NCBI GenBank assembly: GCA_030682135.1
Contig: JAUXQT010000100.1
Coordinates: 87,366-151,365 of the forward strand
DNA length: 64,000 nucleotides
Direction: 5' to 3'
Source of the DNA: Nitrospirota bacterium
GTDB taxonomy: Bacteria; Nitrospirota; Nitrospiria; Nitrospirales; Nitrospiraceae
The notes under the pieces were generated by a model. It did no database searches. It was not told the origin of the DNA and was given only the letters and a program-made list of their open reading frames with translations. This document shows positions 35,701 through 43,194 of this stretch, one piece after another (the stretch's first letter is position 1; each line of letters begins with the position of its first letter). A program made the position numbers and the translations under genes.

Positions 35701-37052
35701 GGGACGTGCAATCTGTCGGCGCCAGCCCTTTCGTTCCCTGCCGGCTTGTTTCCGGCGGCCGCGTCATCCGATCGAACGGCGAGTCCGTGCCGCTCACGGA
35801 CCCCCGGGTAAAGATCTACTATCCGAACTTCTCCCCCTACCACACCAGATCGCTGGCACTGGCGACCGGCTGGCTCGGACTCCACCCTGGCCAGGTCATT
35901 CCACTGGACCGAGCCCAACTCGATAAGGGGCTGCAGCACACCTCCGGCCGTGAATGCCTGCCCTTGCCGATCTGCATCGGCCAACTACTCCAGATCCATG
36001 AGCAACGCCAGCCCGGAGAAATCTCGGGATTCCACATGGTACAGGGTGGCGCCCCCTGCGTCACCGACGCCTACATGGGATACTTTGAGCGATTTATCGC
36101 CGAACAACGGCTGACCGACCTCTTCCTCTTCAGTCCCCAGCCGGAGAACGACTACCTCGGCTTCGGTAAAATCGTCCTGGCGCAGCATCTGTCGCTGGCT
36201 GTCATCCTCGCAGACATTTTAGTCGAGATCGAGCATGTGCTCCGGGTCGTGGGACAGCAAGGCTCCCTCGATCGGCTGAGGGAGGAATGGGAGCGCTTTA
36301 CCCAGGGAGCTCGCTCACTCGACGAATTCCATGCCACGTTACCCTCGTTCGTCGAGCGCCTGGCGCAGCTACCGCGCAACAAAGATCCGCACACCTGCCC
36401 GCGCGTGGTCGTGGCCGGCGACTTCTTTACCCGCTTCAGTTCGTTTTTCATGGATGGAGTGCGCGACCTCTATGCCGAGCGGGGGATCATCCTCAAACCG
36501 GTCGATCTGAGCGAACTGTTTCTCTATATCGCCTATCATCCCATGGCGGAAACGGCCGGCACCTGGGGCATGAAGCCGGGCGGCATGGCCCTGGCCAAAG
36601 CCTGCACGAGGATGTTTGAGCCGGAAGGGAAAGAATATATTCAGCAGTGGATGGCCTACCAGACCTTGCAGCGCGAGGAGGAACATTACCGAACGCTCTT
36701 CCGCGAGACCGGTCTGCTGGTAGCCGCTCCCAACGCGGTCGCCTCCATTTTCGAGAGAGGCGCCGAGCATGTCTCGCCCGCCATTTATGGCGAACTCCTC
36801 CCGACTGTGGGCAAGGGACTCGAAGCGGCCCATGAGGGGTACGACGGCATGCTCGTGATCGGGCCGTTCAACTGCCTCCCCTATCGGATTTCAGAGGCCA
36901 TTCTCAAGCCGCTCAGCATCGAGCAAGGCATGCCCATCCTCACGTACGAGAGCGACGGTTATGCCGTCTCTCCGTCCGTCCTCAGACAGGTGGACGTCCA
37001 TATCCAACAGGTACTCGACCATGCAGCCAGAAACCATGTGACACCAGCATGA
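32799..37052 (+). CDS. 1417-residue 2-hydroxyacyl-CoA dehydratase activase-type fusion protein
   Basis: This protein joins several modules. Residues 1-240: an ASKHA-type activase domain (GVNIGALTVKVAAL, AAGSGEFFVQQIG, CSVHCKSD). Residues about 285-545: a second, canonical one with GVDAGSTTTKAIL, GGQDSKYI, CSAGTGSFLEE and CAAFINSD; the paired cysteines should hold the bridging 4Fe-4S cluster. About 560-600: a cysteine patch (CGACKMYCSIDRF, GGRCSLYE). From 670: a DUF2229-type and dehydratase-like region (GIPRALTTHSLFPLYSTFF). Activases use ATP to inject a high-energy electron into a partner. No hydroxyacyl-CoA pathway genes are nearby, so the substrate is unknown. It starts from AGAAGGAGGG. Confidence 0.88.
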   Translation: MSHVGVNIGALTVKVAALRGDARTATVLAHQGRPLEILAEVLARPEFADAEYFGVSGQLGHISEVAAVQRALREVEGTFDAVASLGGESFLVYLLMDGRITNVVSHNKCAAGSGEFFVQQIGRMGLGMEEAIQRSFSGKVVPLASRCSVHCKSDITHKLNRNEATPEDILHTLHDSMSNKVIALLEKGPRELKRVLLIGGVTRNEAMLASLRAKLPSTEFVVLPESAWFEAWGTALLVRDSPSEMSPKIAAQPGLGRLPPLHLYGEQVQVIATPPRQAPPDGPLVLGVDAGSTTTKAILLDPSTHAVVASYYGRTKGNPVAATRECLQALIEQVGNRQIGLIGTTGSARELAGAYLGTEYVYNEISAHAAGATHFDPDVDTIFEIGGQDSKYIYLRNGVPIDYAMNNACSAGTGSFLEESAHSDLGISVSDIADLALAAPSPVHFKATCAAFINSDIRLAQQQGHPRDNIIAGLVYAIADNYLNRVKGPRYVGKKIFLQGGVALNRAVGYAFAHSVGRQVVIPPSPELLGALGVGLLALKRAGDMPGQTVDLLTLGAPEMKLVGRFTCGACKMYCSIDRFEVAGRRFPFGGRCSLYENVWKRKARTAAAQDLVEKRAEVLFQVTPASPAATPKHERVERTSWGVGPAYESAKAFVRESLGHSNGNAVASGTRIGIPRALTTHSLFPLYSTFFSRLGMEVVLSDVDPRGDLSSQSGFCFPAQIAHGAVLDLVKKDVGLIFIPHVVRMPHPNQCKDSYLCPITQAGPYFLAKAFPDRRLLSPVLEFINGYKTCTAMADMAVAELGIERELATNAWSVAVQAQTDAESRLRDLGKQALNDAIAAGKPAILLAGHSYNAFTPEASQSVGKKLSSMGISVIPADCLMSSGEGPTSWHFANMILNAVGIAKQHPNLFLLSVSNFSCTIDAFTHSMLASELGSKPYLVLEIDAHTADAGVQTRLEAFLDIIHNYRDVQSVGASPFVPCRLVSGGRVIRSNGESVPLTDPRVKIYYPNFSPYHTRSLALATGWLGLHPGQVIPLDRAQLDKGLQHTSGRECLPLPICIGQLLQIHEQRQPGEISGFHMVQGGAPCVTDAYMGYFERFIAEQRLTDLFLFSPQPENDYLGFGKIVLAQHLSLAVILADILVEIEHVLRVVGQQGSLDRLREEWERFTQGARSLDEFHATLPSFVERLAQLPRNKDPHTCPRVVVAGDFFTRFSSFFMDGVRDLYAERGIILKPVDLSELFLYIAYHPMAETAGTWGMKPGGMALAKACTRMFEPEGKEYIQQWMAYQTLQREEEHYRTLFRETGLLVAAPNAVASIFERGAEHVSPAIYGELLPTVGKGLEAAHEGYDGMLVIGPFNCLPYRISEAILKPLSIEQGMPILTYESDGYAVSPSVLRQVDVHIQQVLDHAARNHVTPA

Positions 37053-37090
37053 TACGCAACTGACTCAATTTCACCGGAGAGATTTTCCCG

Positions 37091-37444
37091 ATGATTACCT
37101 CAATCGCCTTCACCGCCTACCCGGTCTCGAACATGGAGCGGGCCAGAGCCTTCTATGAGCACGTGCTCGGATTGCATGTGAGTTACAACTACCAGGACGT
37201 ATGGGTGGAGTATGATCTGAGTGGATCGACCTTCGCCATCACGACCACGGAGATGGGCCATACCCCTGGGGCCAAAGGCGCAGTCGTGGCATTTGAGGTA
37301 TCGGATCTCGACACCTTCCTGCTGAAGATGAAGGAGCGGGCTGTGTCGTTCGTCGTGGAAGCGTTCACCACGCCGGTCTGCCGCATGGCGGTGATCGAGG
37401 ACCAGGACGGGAATCACATCACGATCCACAAGCGGCATGCATGA
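37091..37444 (+). CDS. Glyoxalase/VOC-superfamily protein
   Basis: The 117-residue protein has the paired beta-alpha-beta-beta-beta modules of the VOC fold. The N-terminal MERARAFYEHVLGLHVSY and the C-terminal AVIEDQDGNHITIHKR are typical. Family members include glyoxalase I, dioxygenases and resistance proteins. The first module has no clear metal-binding His, so the activity is open. It starts 39 bases after the activase gene, with CCGGAGAG before the ATG. A truncated copy of its 5' end lies at 32372. Confidence 0.85.
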   Translation: MITSIAFTAYPVSNMERARAFYEHVLGLHVSYNYQDVWVEYDLSGSTFAITTTEMGHTPGAKGAVVAFEVSDLDTFLLKMKERAVSFVVEAFTTPVCRMAVIEDQDGNHITIHKRHA

Positions 37445-37456
37445 GCAGGCGGCTGT

Positions 37457-38446
37457 CTATTTCACATTGATCGTCCCTACCCCGTCTCGAAAGCCCACCG
37501 CTGTCCCAAACGTAGCGCACTTGGCCTGCATGGTCCTGTTCAGGAATTCCACCTCTCGGTCCTTCGCCAGCCGGACATACAGGTCTTCGATGCAGACGGG
37601 ATGGAGAACAATACGTGCGATGCGGCCCCGTTCGAGTTCCAGGACAAACAGGAACGAGAGATCGTTACGCTCATCCCTGTCGACCGCATAGTCGTCGATG
37701 AAGTCGCCGGTCGAGTAGAGGATGGCCTTGCCCTTGTAGAGCTCGATGCCTTGCGGAGTGTGGTTGGAATGGCCCCAATAGAGATCGGCTCCGAGATCGA
37801 CGATCCGATGAGCGAACATCCGCATGGCAGCAGAGGGCGGACCCCAGTTGGGTCCCACGTGCGCGCTGACCACCACGAGATCGGCCAGGCTGCGGATCTG
37901 CTTCAAGACCTGCACAAGCCGGGACCGATAGGGTTCGACCAAGCCCTTTGCATCGTAGGCAATGTAATGCGTGCCAGGTTTCTTCTCCCCCGCCTCCCAT
38001 TCCGTCTCGTTGTCCGTGAGGGAGACAACCGCGAGCCGGCCCTGAGGCAAGTCCACGATAGCAGGGGTGAGGGCCTCGGCGAGCGAGGCGCCGGCCCCTG
38101 TCCGCTTGATGCCGGCTCGGTCGAGCAGTGCGAGGCATTCGAGCAGCGCATCCGTTCCATAGTCCAGCACGTGATTGTTGGCCAAGGTCACGCAGTCGAT
38201 TTTGGCAGCGCGAAGAAAACCGATCGCCCGTGGATGGGCGCGAAAGTGAAAGGCTTTGGAGTCTGGCTGCCACTCACGGCCACGGCCGCTGATCACACAT
38301 TCCAGATTGATCAACCGTCGATCCGCCTTGAGCAGCAGCGGCAACACATCGCTCCAGATCTTGTCCGGTCCGATCGACTGATTCTGGATCACATACTGAT
38401 CCACCAGCCGGCCCAGCATGACATCCCCGGTCAGTGCGATCTGCAT
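37457..38446 (-). CDS. CapA-like metallophosphatase-fold protein
   Basis: The 329-residue protein has the CapA/PgsA pattern: LTGDVMLGRLVD with its Asp, LINLECVIS, the LANNHVLDYG motif (Asn-His), SAHVGPNW (His) and YWGHSNHTPQGIELYKG. These residues make a two-metal site in the calcineurin-like fold. In Bacillus the relative supports poly-gamma-glutamate capsule synthesis, but most bacterial members have no proven role. There is no signal peptide or membrane anchor here, unlike capsule-linked members. GAGGGGATGGG precedes the ATG at 38446. Confidence 0.88.
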   Translation of the reverse strand: MQIALTGDVMLGRLVDQYVIQNQSIGPDKIWSDVLPLLLKADRRLINLECVISGRGREWQPDSKAFHFRAHPRAIGFLRAAKIDCVTLANNHVLDYGTDALLECLALLDRAGIKRTGAGASLAEALTPAIVDLPQGRLAVVSLTDNETEWEAGEKKPGTHYIAYDAKGLVEPYRSRLVQVLKQIRSLADLVVVSAHVGPNWGPPSAAMRMFAHRIVDLGADLYWGHSNHTPQGIELYKGKAILYSTGDFIDDYAVDRDERNDLSFLFVLELERGRIARIVLHPVCIEDLYVRLAKDREVEFLNRTMQAKCATFGTAVGFRDGVGTINVK

Positions 38447-38459
38447 GGCAGGCCCATCC

Positions 38460-38579
38460 CCTCCGTCGTTCGTCTTTCGTATCTCGTCGTTCGCAAGCGG
38501 AGGCCTTCCTAGCCTGCGAGAGACGTTTCACGAGGAACGCTTCACAGTTCTTGCGCTGGCGGACTTTTTCAGCATCCTG
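38460..38579. repeat. Class C inverted repeat joined to a family R end
   Basis: Left arm CGTTCGTCTTTCGTATCTCG and right arm CGAGAGACGTTTCACGAGG, with GCGGAGGC/GCCTGC in between. Directly after it, 38552-38579 reads GCTGGCGGACTTTTTCAGC then ATCCTG, the right end of a family R element without its left end. The stop codon of the next gene begins at the following base. Confidence 0.6.
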
Positions 38580-39041
38580 TTAACGCCCGAACCGTCCCAT
38601 GAGCTGCGCCTCGGCCAAGACGTGTCCCTTGCACGCATCCAAGACTTGAGCCTTGGTCGCGCGGGGCTTCAGATTCAATGTGACATCCAGGGCATAGAGC
38701 CTGAAGTAGTACCGGTGGGGCTTGCCAGGCGGAGGACAGGGTCCGCCGTAACCGAGCCGCTTGAAGTCATTCAATCCTTGCAGAGCCCCGTCCGGCAAAC
38801 GGCCCTTGGGAGGCACACCCTCCGTGAGCCCGCGCAGATCAAGAGGGAGATCGTAGATCACCCAATGCACCCATGTACCGACCGGCGCGTCGGGATCGTC
38901 CGCAATGATGACGAAGCTTTTCGTCTCGGCCGGTGGTACAGACCAATGGAGCGGCGGCGACAGATCCTCACCTTCACAGGTATAGCGGCGCGGGATAAGA
39001 TCCCCGGATGTGAATGCCGAACTTGTGAGCTGAAACGCCAT
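38580..39041 (-). CDS. PEBP/YbhB-type Raf-kinase-inhibitor-like protein
   Basis: The 153-residue protein has the PEBP motifs DDPDAPVGTWVHWVIYDLP, then GYGGPCPPPGKPHRYYFRLYAL in two parts, forming the anion-binding pocket (Asp, His, Gly-Pro-Cys-Pro-Pro). Bacterial members bind phosphate-type ligands; no cellular role is fixed. The start at 39041 is chosen for the GAGGAGGGAG just upstream. The end of a family R element touches its stop codon. Confidence 0.88.
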   Translation of the reverse strand: MAFQLTSSAFTSGDLIPRRYTCEGEDLSPPLHWSVPPAETKSFVIIADDPDAPVGTWVHWVIYDLPLDLRGLTEGVPPKGRLPDGALQGLNDFKRLGYGGPCPPPGKPHRYYFRLYALDVTLNLKPRATKAQVLDACKGHVLAEAQLMGRFGR

Positions 39042-39129
39042 AGGCTTCTCCCTCCTCTGAACCAATACCGAACAAGGCGCAGGTTTCACGACCGTACGTG
39101 GCGGGAACCATCGCTGGCGTAGCGGACCT

Positions 39130-39819
39130 TTACGCCGGGAGTTTCCTCTCCGGCGTCAGCGCCCTGCGGACCTTCTCCAGACACGCGATCACCTCCTCAT
39201 CCTCGACCTGGGGAAACTGTTCATAAAACTGGCCGATCCCGAAGAACCACTCGGACGTGTGCAGAACCACCACCTCGTCGACAAGCACCTTCAGCTCGGC
39301 CAATACTCGTGGAGGCGCGACCGGCACCGCAGCAACGATCTTCGCCGTCTCCGCCTTGAGCAGGGCGCCCAACGACGCATAGAACGTCGCCCCCGTCGCA
39401 ATACCATCGTCCACCAGGATGACCGTCTGCCCTTTCAGCGAGGGAAGCGCCCGCCCATCCCGATATCGCTCAATTCTTCGGCGGACTTCTCTCTCCTGAC
39501 AAAGAATCTCCTCGTCCACTTCTGCCTTGCTCACGTGATATTCCCGGATCACATCCTCGTTCATATGCCGGTAGCCTGTTTCGGCCAGGGCGCCCATTGC
39601 GAGCTCGGGATTCGAGGGAGTTCCCAACTTACGCGTGATGAACACGTCCAAAGGGAGCCGCAACGCCAGACTGATGTCATAACCCACCGTCACCCCGCCA
39701 CGAGGTAACGCAATGACGATCGTATTCTTCGCTTCCTTGTAATGGAGAAGCTTCTGAGCCAATCGTTGGCCTGCATCATGGCGATCCCGAAAGAGAGCAA
39801 ACTCACCACGAGGAATCAT
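39130..39819 (-). CDS. Phosphoribosyltransferase-fold protein
   Basis: The 229-residue protein has the PRPP-binding loop as VILVDDGIATGATFYASL near residue 133, with the two acidic residues and TGAT of type I phosphoribosyltransferases. An upstream LPRGGVTVGYDISLAL segment is typical of the branch often annotated as predicted phosphoribosyltransferases of stress regions. The start at 39819 has GGAGGGGAAG upstream. Its ATG overlaps the stop of the Slp-like gene by 4 bases, giving a coupled pair of unrelated proteins. The substrate base is unknown. Confidence 0.87.
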   Translation of the reverse strand: MIPRGEFALFRDRHDAGQRLAQKLLHYKEAKNTIVIALPRGGVTVGYDISLALRLPLDVFITRKLGTPSNPELAMGALAETGYRHMNEDVIREYHVSKAEVDEEILCQEREVRRRIERYRDGRALPSLKGQTVILVDDGIATGATFYASLGALLKAETAKIVAAVPVAPPRVLAELKVLVDEVVVLHTSEWFFGIGQFYEQFPQVEDEEVIACLEKVRRALTPERKLPA

Positions 39820-40373
39820 CGCTTCCCCTCCGGCAACGGAATCCATTGAGGCGGCCCCCAATACGGACCCCAATAGGGTCCCCAGTAGGCGCCGAAATAG
39901 GGATAGGGACGGCTCCACCAGACGGGAACCTTGGGAGGCCAGACTGTCACGGCCTTGATGTCCATTGTGGGATAGACATAGTCAACTTCGTCCACCGGCA
40001 AGCTGACCGATCCGGTGACTTCGCCAACCACCGTCATGCGCGTCCCCATCGGGATCGTCGCCGGATCGAGGAATTTCTTGTGGAAAGCAAGGAATCGTCC
40101 CTGCGAGTCAGTCAACCGACCTGTCGGTTCGTAGTCTTCGTCCAGAGGCAACTCAAGAATTTCGATCCTCGTCCCGTCCTGTTTCAACGGTTTGGCCGTC
40201 AAGACCATCCCGCCAACCACAATCAGACGGCCTTTGTACGAGAGCGGCGAGGCCTTCACTTGCAGAAACGAAACACGCTCATCGATTTTGTCTTTGAGGT
40301 CGGGAGGAACGACGGGAACCCCCGCGCATCCCGTCACCAGCACAGCCACTCCGATAGAAACAAGACCCCTCAT
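39816..40373 (-). CDS. Slp-family outer-membrane lipoprotein
   Basis: The 185-residue precursor starts MRGLVSIGVAVLVTGCAG, with lipobox VTGC. The mature part has the Slp pattern: YKGRLIVVGGMVLTAKPL, RIEILELPLD, TGRLTDSQGRFLA and MTVVGEVTG. Slp is a starvation-induced outer-membrane lipoprotein in E. coli. The C terminus holds the tandem repeat YWGPYWGPYWGPP, aromatic and proline-rich, which is not part of the usual domain. The start at 40373 has GAGGG 5 bases upstream. It is the first gene of a pair with the phosphoribosyltransferase. Confidence 0.88.
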   Translation of the reverse strand: MRGLVSIGVAVLVTGCAGVPVVPPDLKDKIDERVSFLQVKASPLSYKGRLIVVGGMVLTAKPLKQDGTRIEILELPLDEDYEPTGRLTDSQGRFLAFHKKFLDPATIPMGTRMTVVGEVTGSVSLPVDEVDYVYPTMDIKAVTVWPPKVPVWWSRPYPYFGAYWGPYWGPYWGPPQWIPLPEGKR

Positions 40374-40604
40374 TGAATCCCTCGAATCCTTCCATGCGTT
40401 ACGTAGTCTCCCCTCATGAATGAGCAAGAGAGGTGCCGAAGTCCTTTCCAAATGGAGAAACGTAACCACCTGAACCTTCAAGGGAAGTTGAATCGCTGTC
40501 GGCACACGAGCGTGACTCGCAGGATTCAGCTGAGGGATTTTTCCACAATGCTCGAATTATGCTGAGGCAAGGAGGGACAGTCGGATGAGTTCAGACGGCT
40601 CTCG

Positions 40605-40729
40605 CAGGCTGTTCAAAAAGGCCGTCCAGCAAGGCCGCAGCCGATGAAAGCACCGGAGGCGTAGCCTCTGGCTACGTTGAGGATGCGTTCGAGGCGAGAA
40701 CGAAGCCGGCGGCCTTTTTCAACAGCCTG
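40605..40729. repeat. Family R palindromic element, copy R5, with altered but complementary ends
   Basis: 125 bp with ends CAGGCTGTT / AACAGCCTG instead of CAGGATGCT / AGCATCCTG; both arms changed together. Other arms AAAAAGGCCGTCCAGC / CGGCGGCCTTTTT; central hairpin GTAGCC-TCT-GGCTAC. The last base touches the stop codon of a small minus-strand gene. Confidence 0.8.
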
Positions 40730-40819
40730 CTAGTCGGACGTCCCCTTCCGCCAGAAGATCCACAGGAGCACCGCGGACACGATAACCGCGAGGATCAGTT
40801 CAAAGACTTCAGCAGACAT
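40730..40819 (-). CDS. Possible 29-residue single-span membrane peptide
   Basis: The peptide reads MSAEVFELILAVIVSAVLLW and ends IFWRKGTSD. Residues 6-22 form one hydrophobic helix followed by a short positive tail, a common pattern for small membrane proteins. A weak GGTGGGTG stands upstream. It is followed 37 bases upstream (in its own direction before the start) by the BON gene's stop, so it would be the last gene of that transcript. With only 29 codons this could still be chance. Confidence 0.4.
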   Translation of the reverse strand: MSAEVFELILAVIVSAVLLWIFWRKGTSD

Positions 40820-40855
40820 AGATACACCCACCGAGCCAAATCGAGCTGTCGCTTC

Positions 40856-41581
40856 TCACGGGCGGACCTCCAAGCGATTAACGACCTTGTCGACCCCGAA
40901 GACGTACCAGGCATCGAACTCGGCCATTTCCTTCTGCGGCGCAGAGGGCGCATCTCCTTCCAGCGTGACCACCGATTTCTTCACCGTCACACGAATGCGC
41001 TCGACATTGACGAAGGGGTCCTTTTCCAACACGAGGCGCACCGCTTTCGCCATTTCCTCATCGGAATCGTCCTGCAGCGGAACGACCTCCATGCCATTGA
41101 CGACGTCTCGACTCCCTGGGACCCACCAGGCCAACACGCCGGCCAGCCGCTTCTGGATGAGGCTGGTCACATGATCGTCCAGGAGCACGACCCCGTCCGT
41201 CACGGACACTTGAATCACTCCATGCGGCGTCACGGTCGACTCCCGGACTGTTTCCCAGGTCCCTTTGCGCTTCACCTGAATCGTACAGTTCTGCAGGCCT
41301 GGCGCATGCAGTAATGCATCGCGCAGGGCGTCCAGGATCGCTCCATCGCCCATGTGGGTGGAAGGCGTCACGTGCAGTCGATCCACAATGCCTGTGACTC
41401 CGGGGACGGCAATCGCAAGTTCCAGTGAGAGTTTCTTCGCTGCCACATGCTCCGCCTCACCTTCCAGGGTGAGGACGCCGTCGCTGAAGTCCATGCGAAC
41501 GGGATATTTGTGCAAGTTGATGCGGGGCTCCCGCTCGAATGCCGCTCGCACCGCTGTGAGGACTTGACACTGATTCGTCAT
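40856..41581 (-). CDS. Three-BON-domain protein
   Basis: The 241-residue protein has three BON modules, about residues 5-72, 80-165 and 170-241. Each has the pattern of a short helix, then a VTDGVVLLDD- or VVTLEGDA-type strand turn and a conserved late glycine or valine. BON domains bind phospholipid or other envelope components. Here there is no signal peptide, so it may be cytoplasmic, as in some stress proteins. AAGGAG lies 7 bases upstream of the ATG. A decayed copy of its 3' end is present at 60745, in the far part of this window. Confidence 0.88.
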   Translation of the reverse strand: MTNQCQVLTAVRAAFEREPRINLHKYPVRMDFSDGVLTLEGEAEHVAAKKLSLELAIAVPGVTGIVDRLHVTPSTHMGDGAILDALRDALLHAPGLQNCTIQVKRKGTWETVRESTVTPHGVIQVSVTDGVVLLDDHVTSLIQKRLAGVLAWWVPGSRDVVNGMEVVPLQDDSDEEMAKAVRLVLEKDPFVNVERIRVTVKKSVVTLEGDAPSAPQKEMAEFDAWYVFGVDKVVNRLEVRP

Positions 41582-41658
41582 GGCAGACTCCTTCTTGTCT
41601 GACAGAATGCTGAAAAATCATCCGGTGCCGCAGCTCACTGAGCAGCCGGCTGCTTAAA

Positions 41659-42123
41659 TCAGCGCCTCGGCATGAGCGCCTCGATCCTGGTTTTGAGAAC
41701 CTCTGGATCGCTGATGCCGCGCAACGACAGGAGCCGGTCCCCGCACATGGAGTGGAGTACGACCGTGCCGATGCTCATGAACTGCGCGAGGGGACCCTGC
41801 GTGATCGTGACCTCGCGAATGTCGCCGATCGCCATCGCTTGAATTTCACGGCCCGTGTACCAATTCCTCACGACCACTCGCTGCGAGGTCAGGCTGTACC
41901 AAGCCCAGTGACGCAGGATGGCGGCCAAGACCAGAAGGATGACGGCTCCGACTCCCCACACTTCCCCTCCGGTCACGTCAAACCGCAGAAAGATCCAGCC
42001 ACGCAAGCCCGCCATGAGGCTCAAGAAATAGAGCCATGTGAACTGTCTCCAGGAGGGATAAGAACTCCACCGTTCCATCTCCCCAGGCTGCTGCTGTCCA
42101 GCCATCTCGTCCGATCTGACCAT
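41659..42123 (-). CDS. Bacterial PH-domain membrane protein
   Basis: The 154-residue protein has two membrane segments (FTWLYFLSLMAGLRGWIFL, about residue 28, and VGAVILLVLAAILRHWAWY, about 57). These are followed by a bPH-type domain: SQRVVVRNWYTGREIQAMAI, DIREVTITQGP, GTVVLHSMCGDRLLSLRGI and a C-terminal helix. Proteins like this are common envelope components of unknown function. The start could be the ATG at 42123 or 42105. A fragment resembling a family R end (AATGCTGAAAAATC) lies in the gap before its stop. Confidence 0.8.
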   Translation of the reverse strand: MVRSDEMAGQQQPGEMERWSSYPSWRQFTWLYFLSLMAGLRGWIFLRFDVTGGEVWGVGAVILLVLAAILRHWAWYSLTSQRVVVRNWYTGREIQAMAIGDIREVTITQGPLAQFMSIGTVVLHSMCGDRLLSLRGISDPEVLKTRIEALMPRR

Positions 42124-42429
42124 GTGTCAGCTCAAGACTTTCCATCCTGCGCCAGGGAGTGAATCGAGTGCCTCGTCTTCTCAGCTGAGCAAGGCCGGTA
42201 CCATCCGCCAAAACCGAGTCTTCTCCCGAGTTCATCGAAAAAGCAGCAGCTTGGAACGAAGCCCTCGATCAGACCCGGAGGGCCAAGGGAAATCTTGCTA
42301 CAACGAGCCGGCCATACGTGTAGTGAAACGCTACAGGAGCCGTGAAACATGTGTACCGGCACTCCATTTCTTTACGGCACCGGGCTTGCTCATTCTTCCA
42401 GGCATCATCACCCAGGCTTCGTCTCTCTT
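42124..42429. other. Divergent promoter region, nothing specific recognised
   Basis: About 306 bp between two divergently transcribed genes. It must contain both promoters, but I see no operator palindrome or clear -35/-10 pair. An ATG at 42349 opens a longer frame of the downstream gene. Confidence 0.4.
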
Positions 42430-43185
42430 ATGACATCCCTAACTCGTGCACTGACATTGTTGTGGATGACCTTCGCCATGCTGATCCCCTGTCTGATTAT
42501 CATCCCCGGATGCAGCGGTGACTCTCGCCAAGGCCCACCCCTCTCCGACCCCACGCGCCAAGCCGAGCGAGACAGGATGGTGGAGGAACAGATCATCCCC
42601 CGTGGCATCAAGGACCCAACCGTCCTCGCCGCGGTGCGTCGTATTCCCCGCCATCGGTTTGTGCCTGCCCTCTACTCCGCCTTCGCCTACAACGACGGCC
42701 CTCTCCCGATCGGCCACGGTCAGACCATCTCGCAACCCTTTGTCGTCGCGCTCATGACTGAAGCGCTCGCCTTGCAAGGAGCCAAGAAGGTGCTGGAAGT
42801 GGGAACCGGCTCCGGTTATCAGGCTGCAGTCTTGGCTGAAATTGTGCCCCATGTCTTCACTATCGAAATCGTCGAGCCCCTGGCGACAGAGGCTGCGCAG
42901 ACGCTGGCGGAACTTGGCTACCGCAACATCCACACGCGCGTCGGTGACGGCTATCGAGGCTGGCCGGAAGAAGCCCCCTTCGATGCCATCATCGTGACCG
43001 CCGCACCCGATCACGTGCCGCAGCCGCTCCTCGATCAACTCGCCGTCGGAGGGCGGCTGATTCTTCCGGTCGGCCGCTACTACCAGACCCTGGAACTCTA
43101 TCGCCGAACGGCAGAGGGTTATGAGCGCAAGATCATCTCGTTCGTGCGGTTTGTCCCGCTGGTCCGCGAGGGGCAAGAAGAGTAG
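42430..43185 (+). CDS. pcm: Exported protein-L-isoaspartate O-methyltransferase (lipoprotein form)
   Basis: The 251-residue protein has the full PIMT core: PRHRFVPALYSAFAYNDGPLP with the substrate loop, GHGQTISQPFVVALM, the SAM-binding motif VLEVGTGSGYQAAVLAEI and FDAIIVTAAPDHVPQPLLDQL. It transfers a methyl group from SAM to L-isoaspartate, which starts repair of aged proteins. Before the core there is a hydrophobic segment ending in the lipobox-like IPGC (near residues 25-28), so the enzyme appears to be exported and lipid-anchored. SAM supply in the periplasm is then an open question. I chose the ATG at 42430; 42349 is possible. Confidence 0.85.
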   Translation: MTSLTRALTLLWMTFAMLIPCLIIIPGCSGDSRQGPPLSDPTRQAERDRMVEEQIIPRGIKDPTVLAAVRRIPRHRFVPALYSAFAYNDGPLPIGHGQTISQPFVVALMTEALALQGAKKVLEVGTGSGYQAAVLAEIVPHVFTIEIVEPLATEAAQTLAELGYRNIHTRVGDGYRGWPEEAPFDAIIVTAAPDHVPQPLLDQLAVGGRLILPVGRYYQTLELYRRTAEGYERKIISFVRFVPLVREGQEE

Positions 43186-43194
43186 ACCCGACAG

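Noticed and set aside
41606-41655. Another full family R element
   Set aside because: Only the left end (AATGCTGAAAAATC) is recognisable; the right end and central hairpin are missing.
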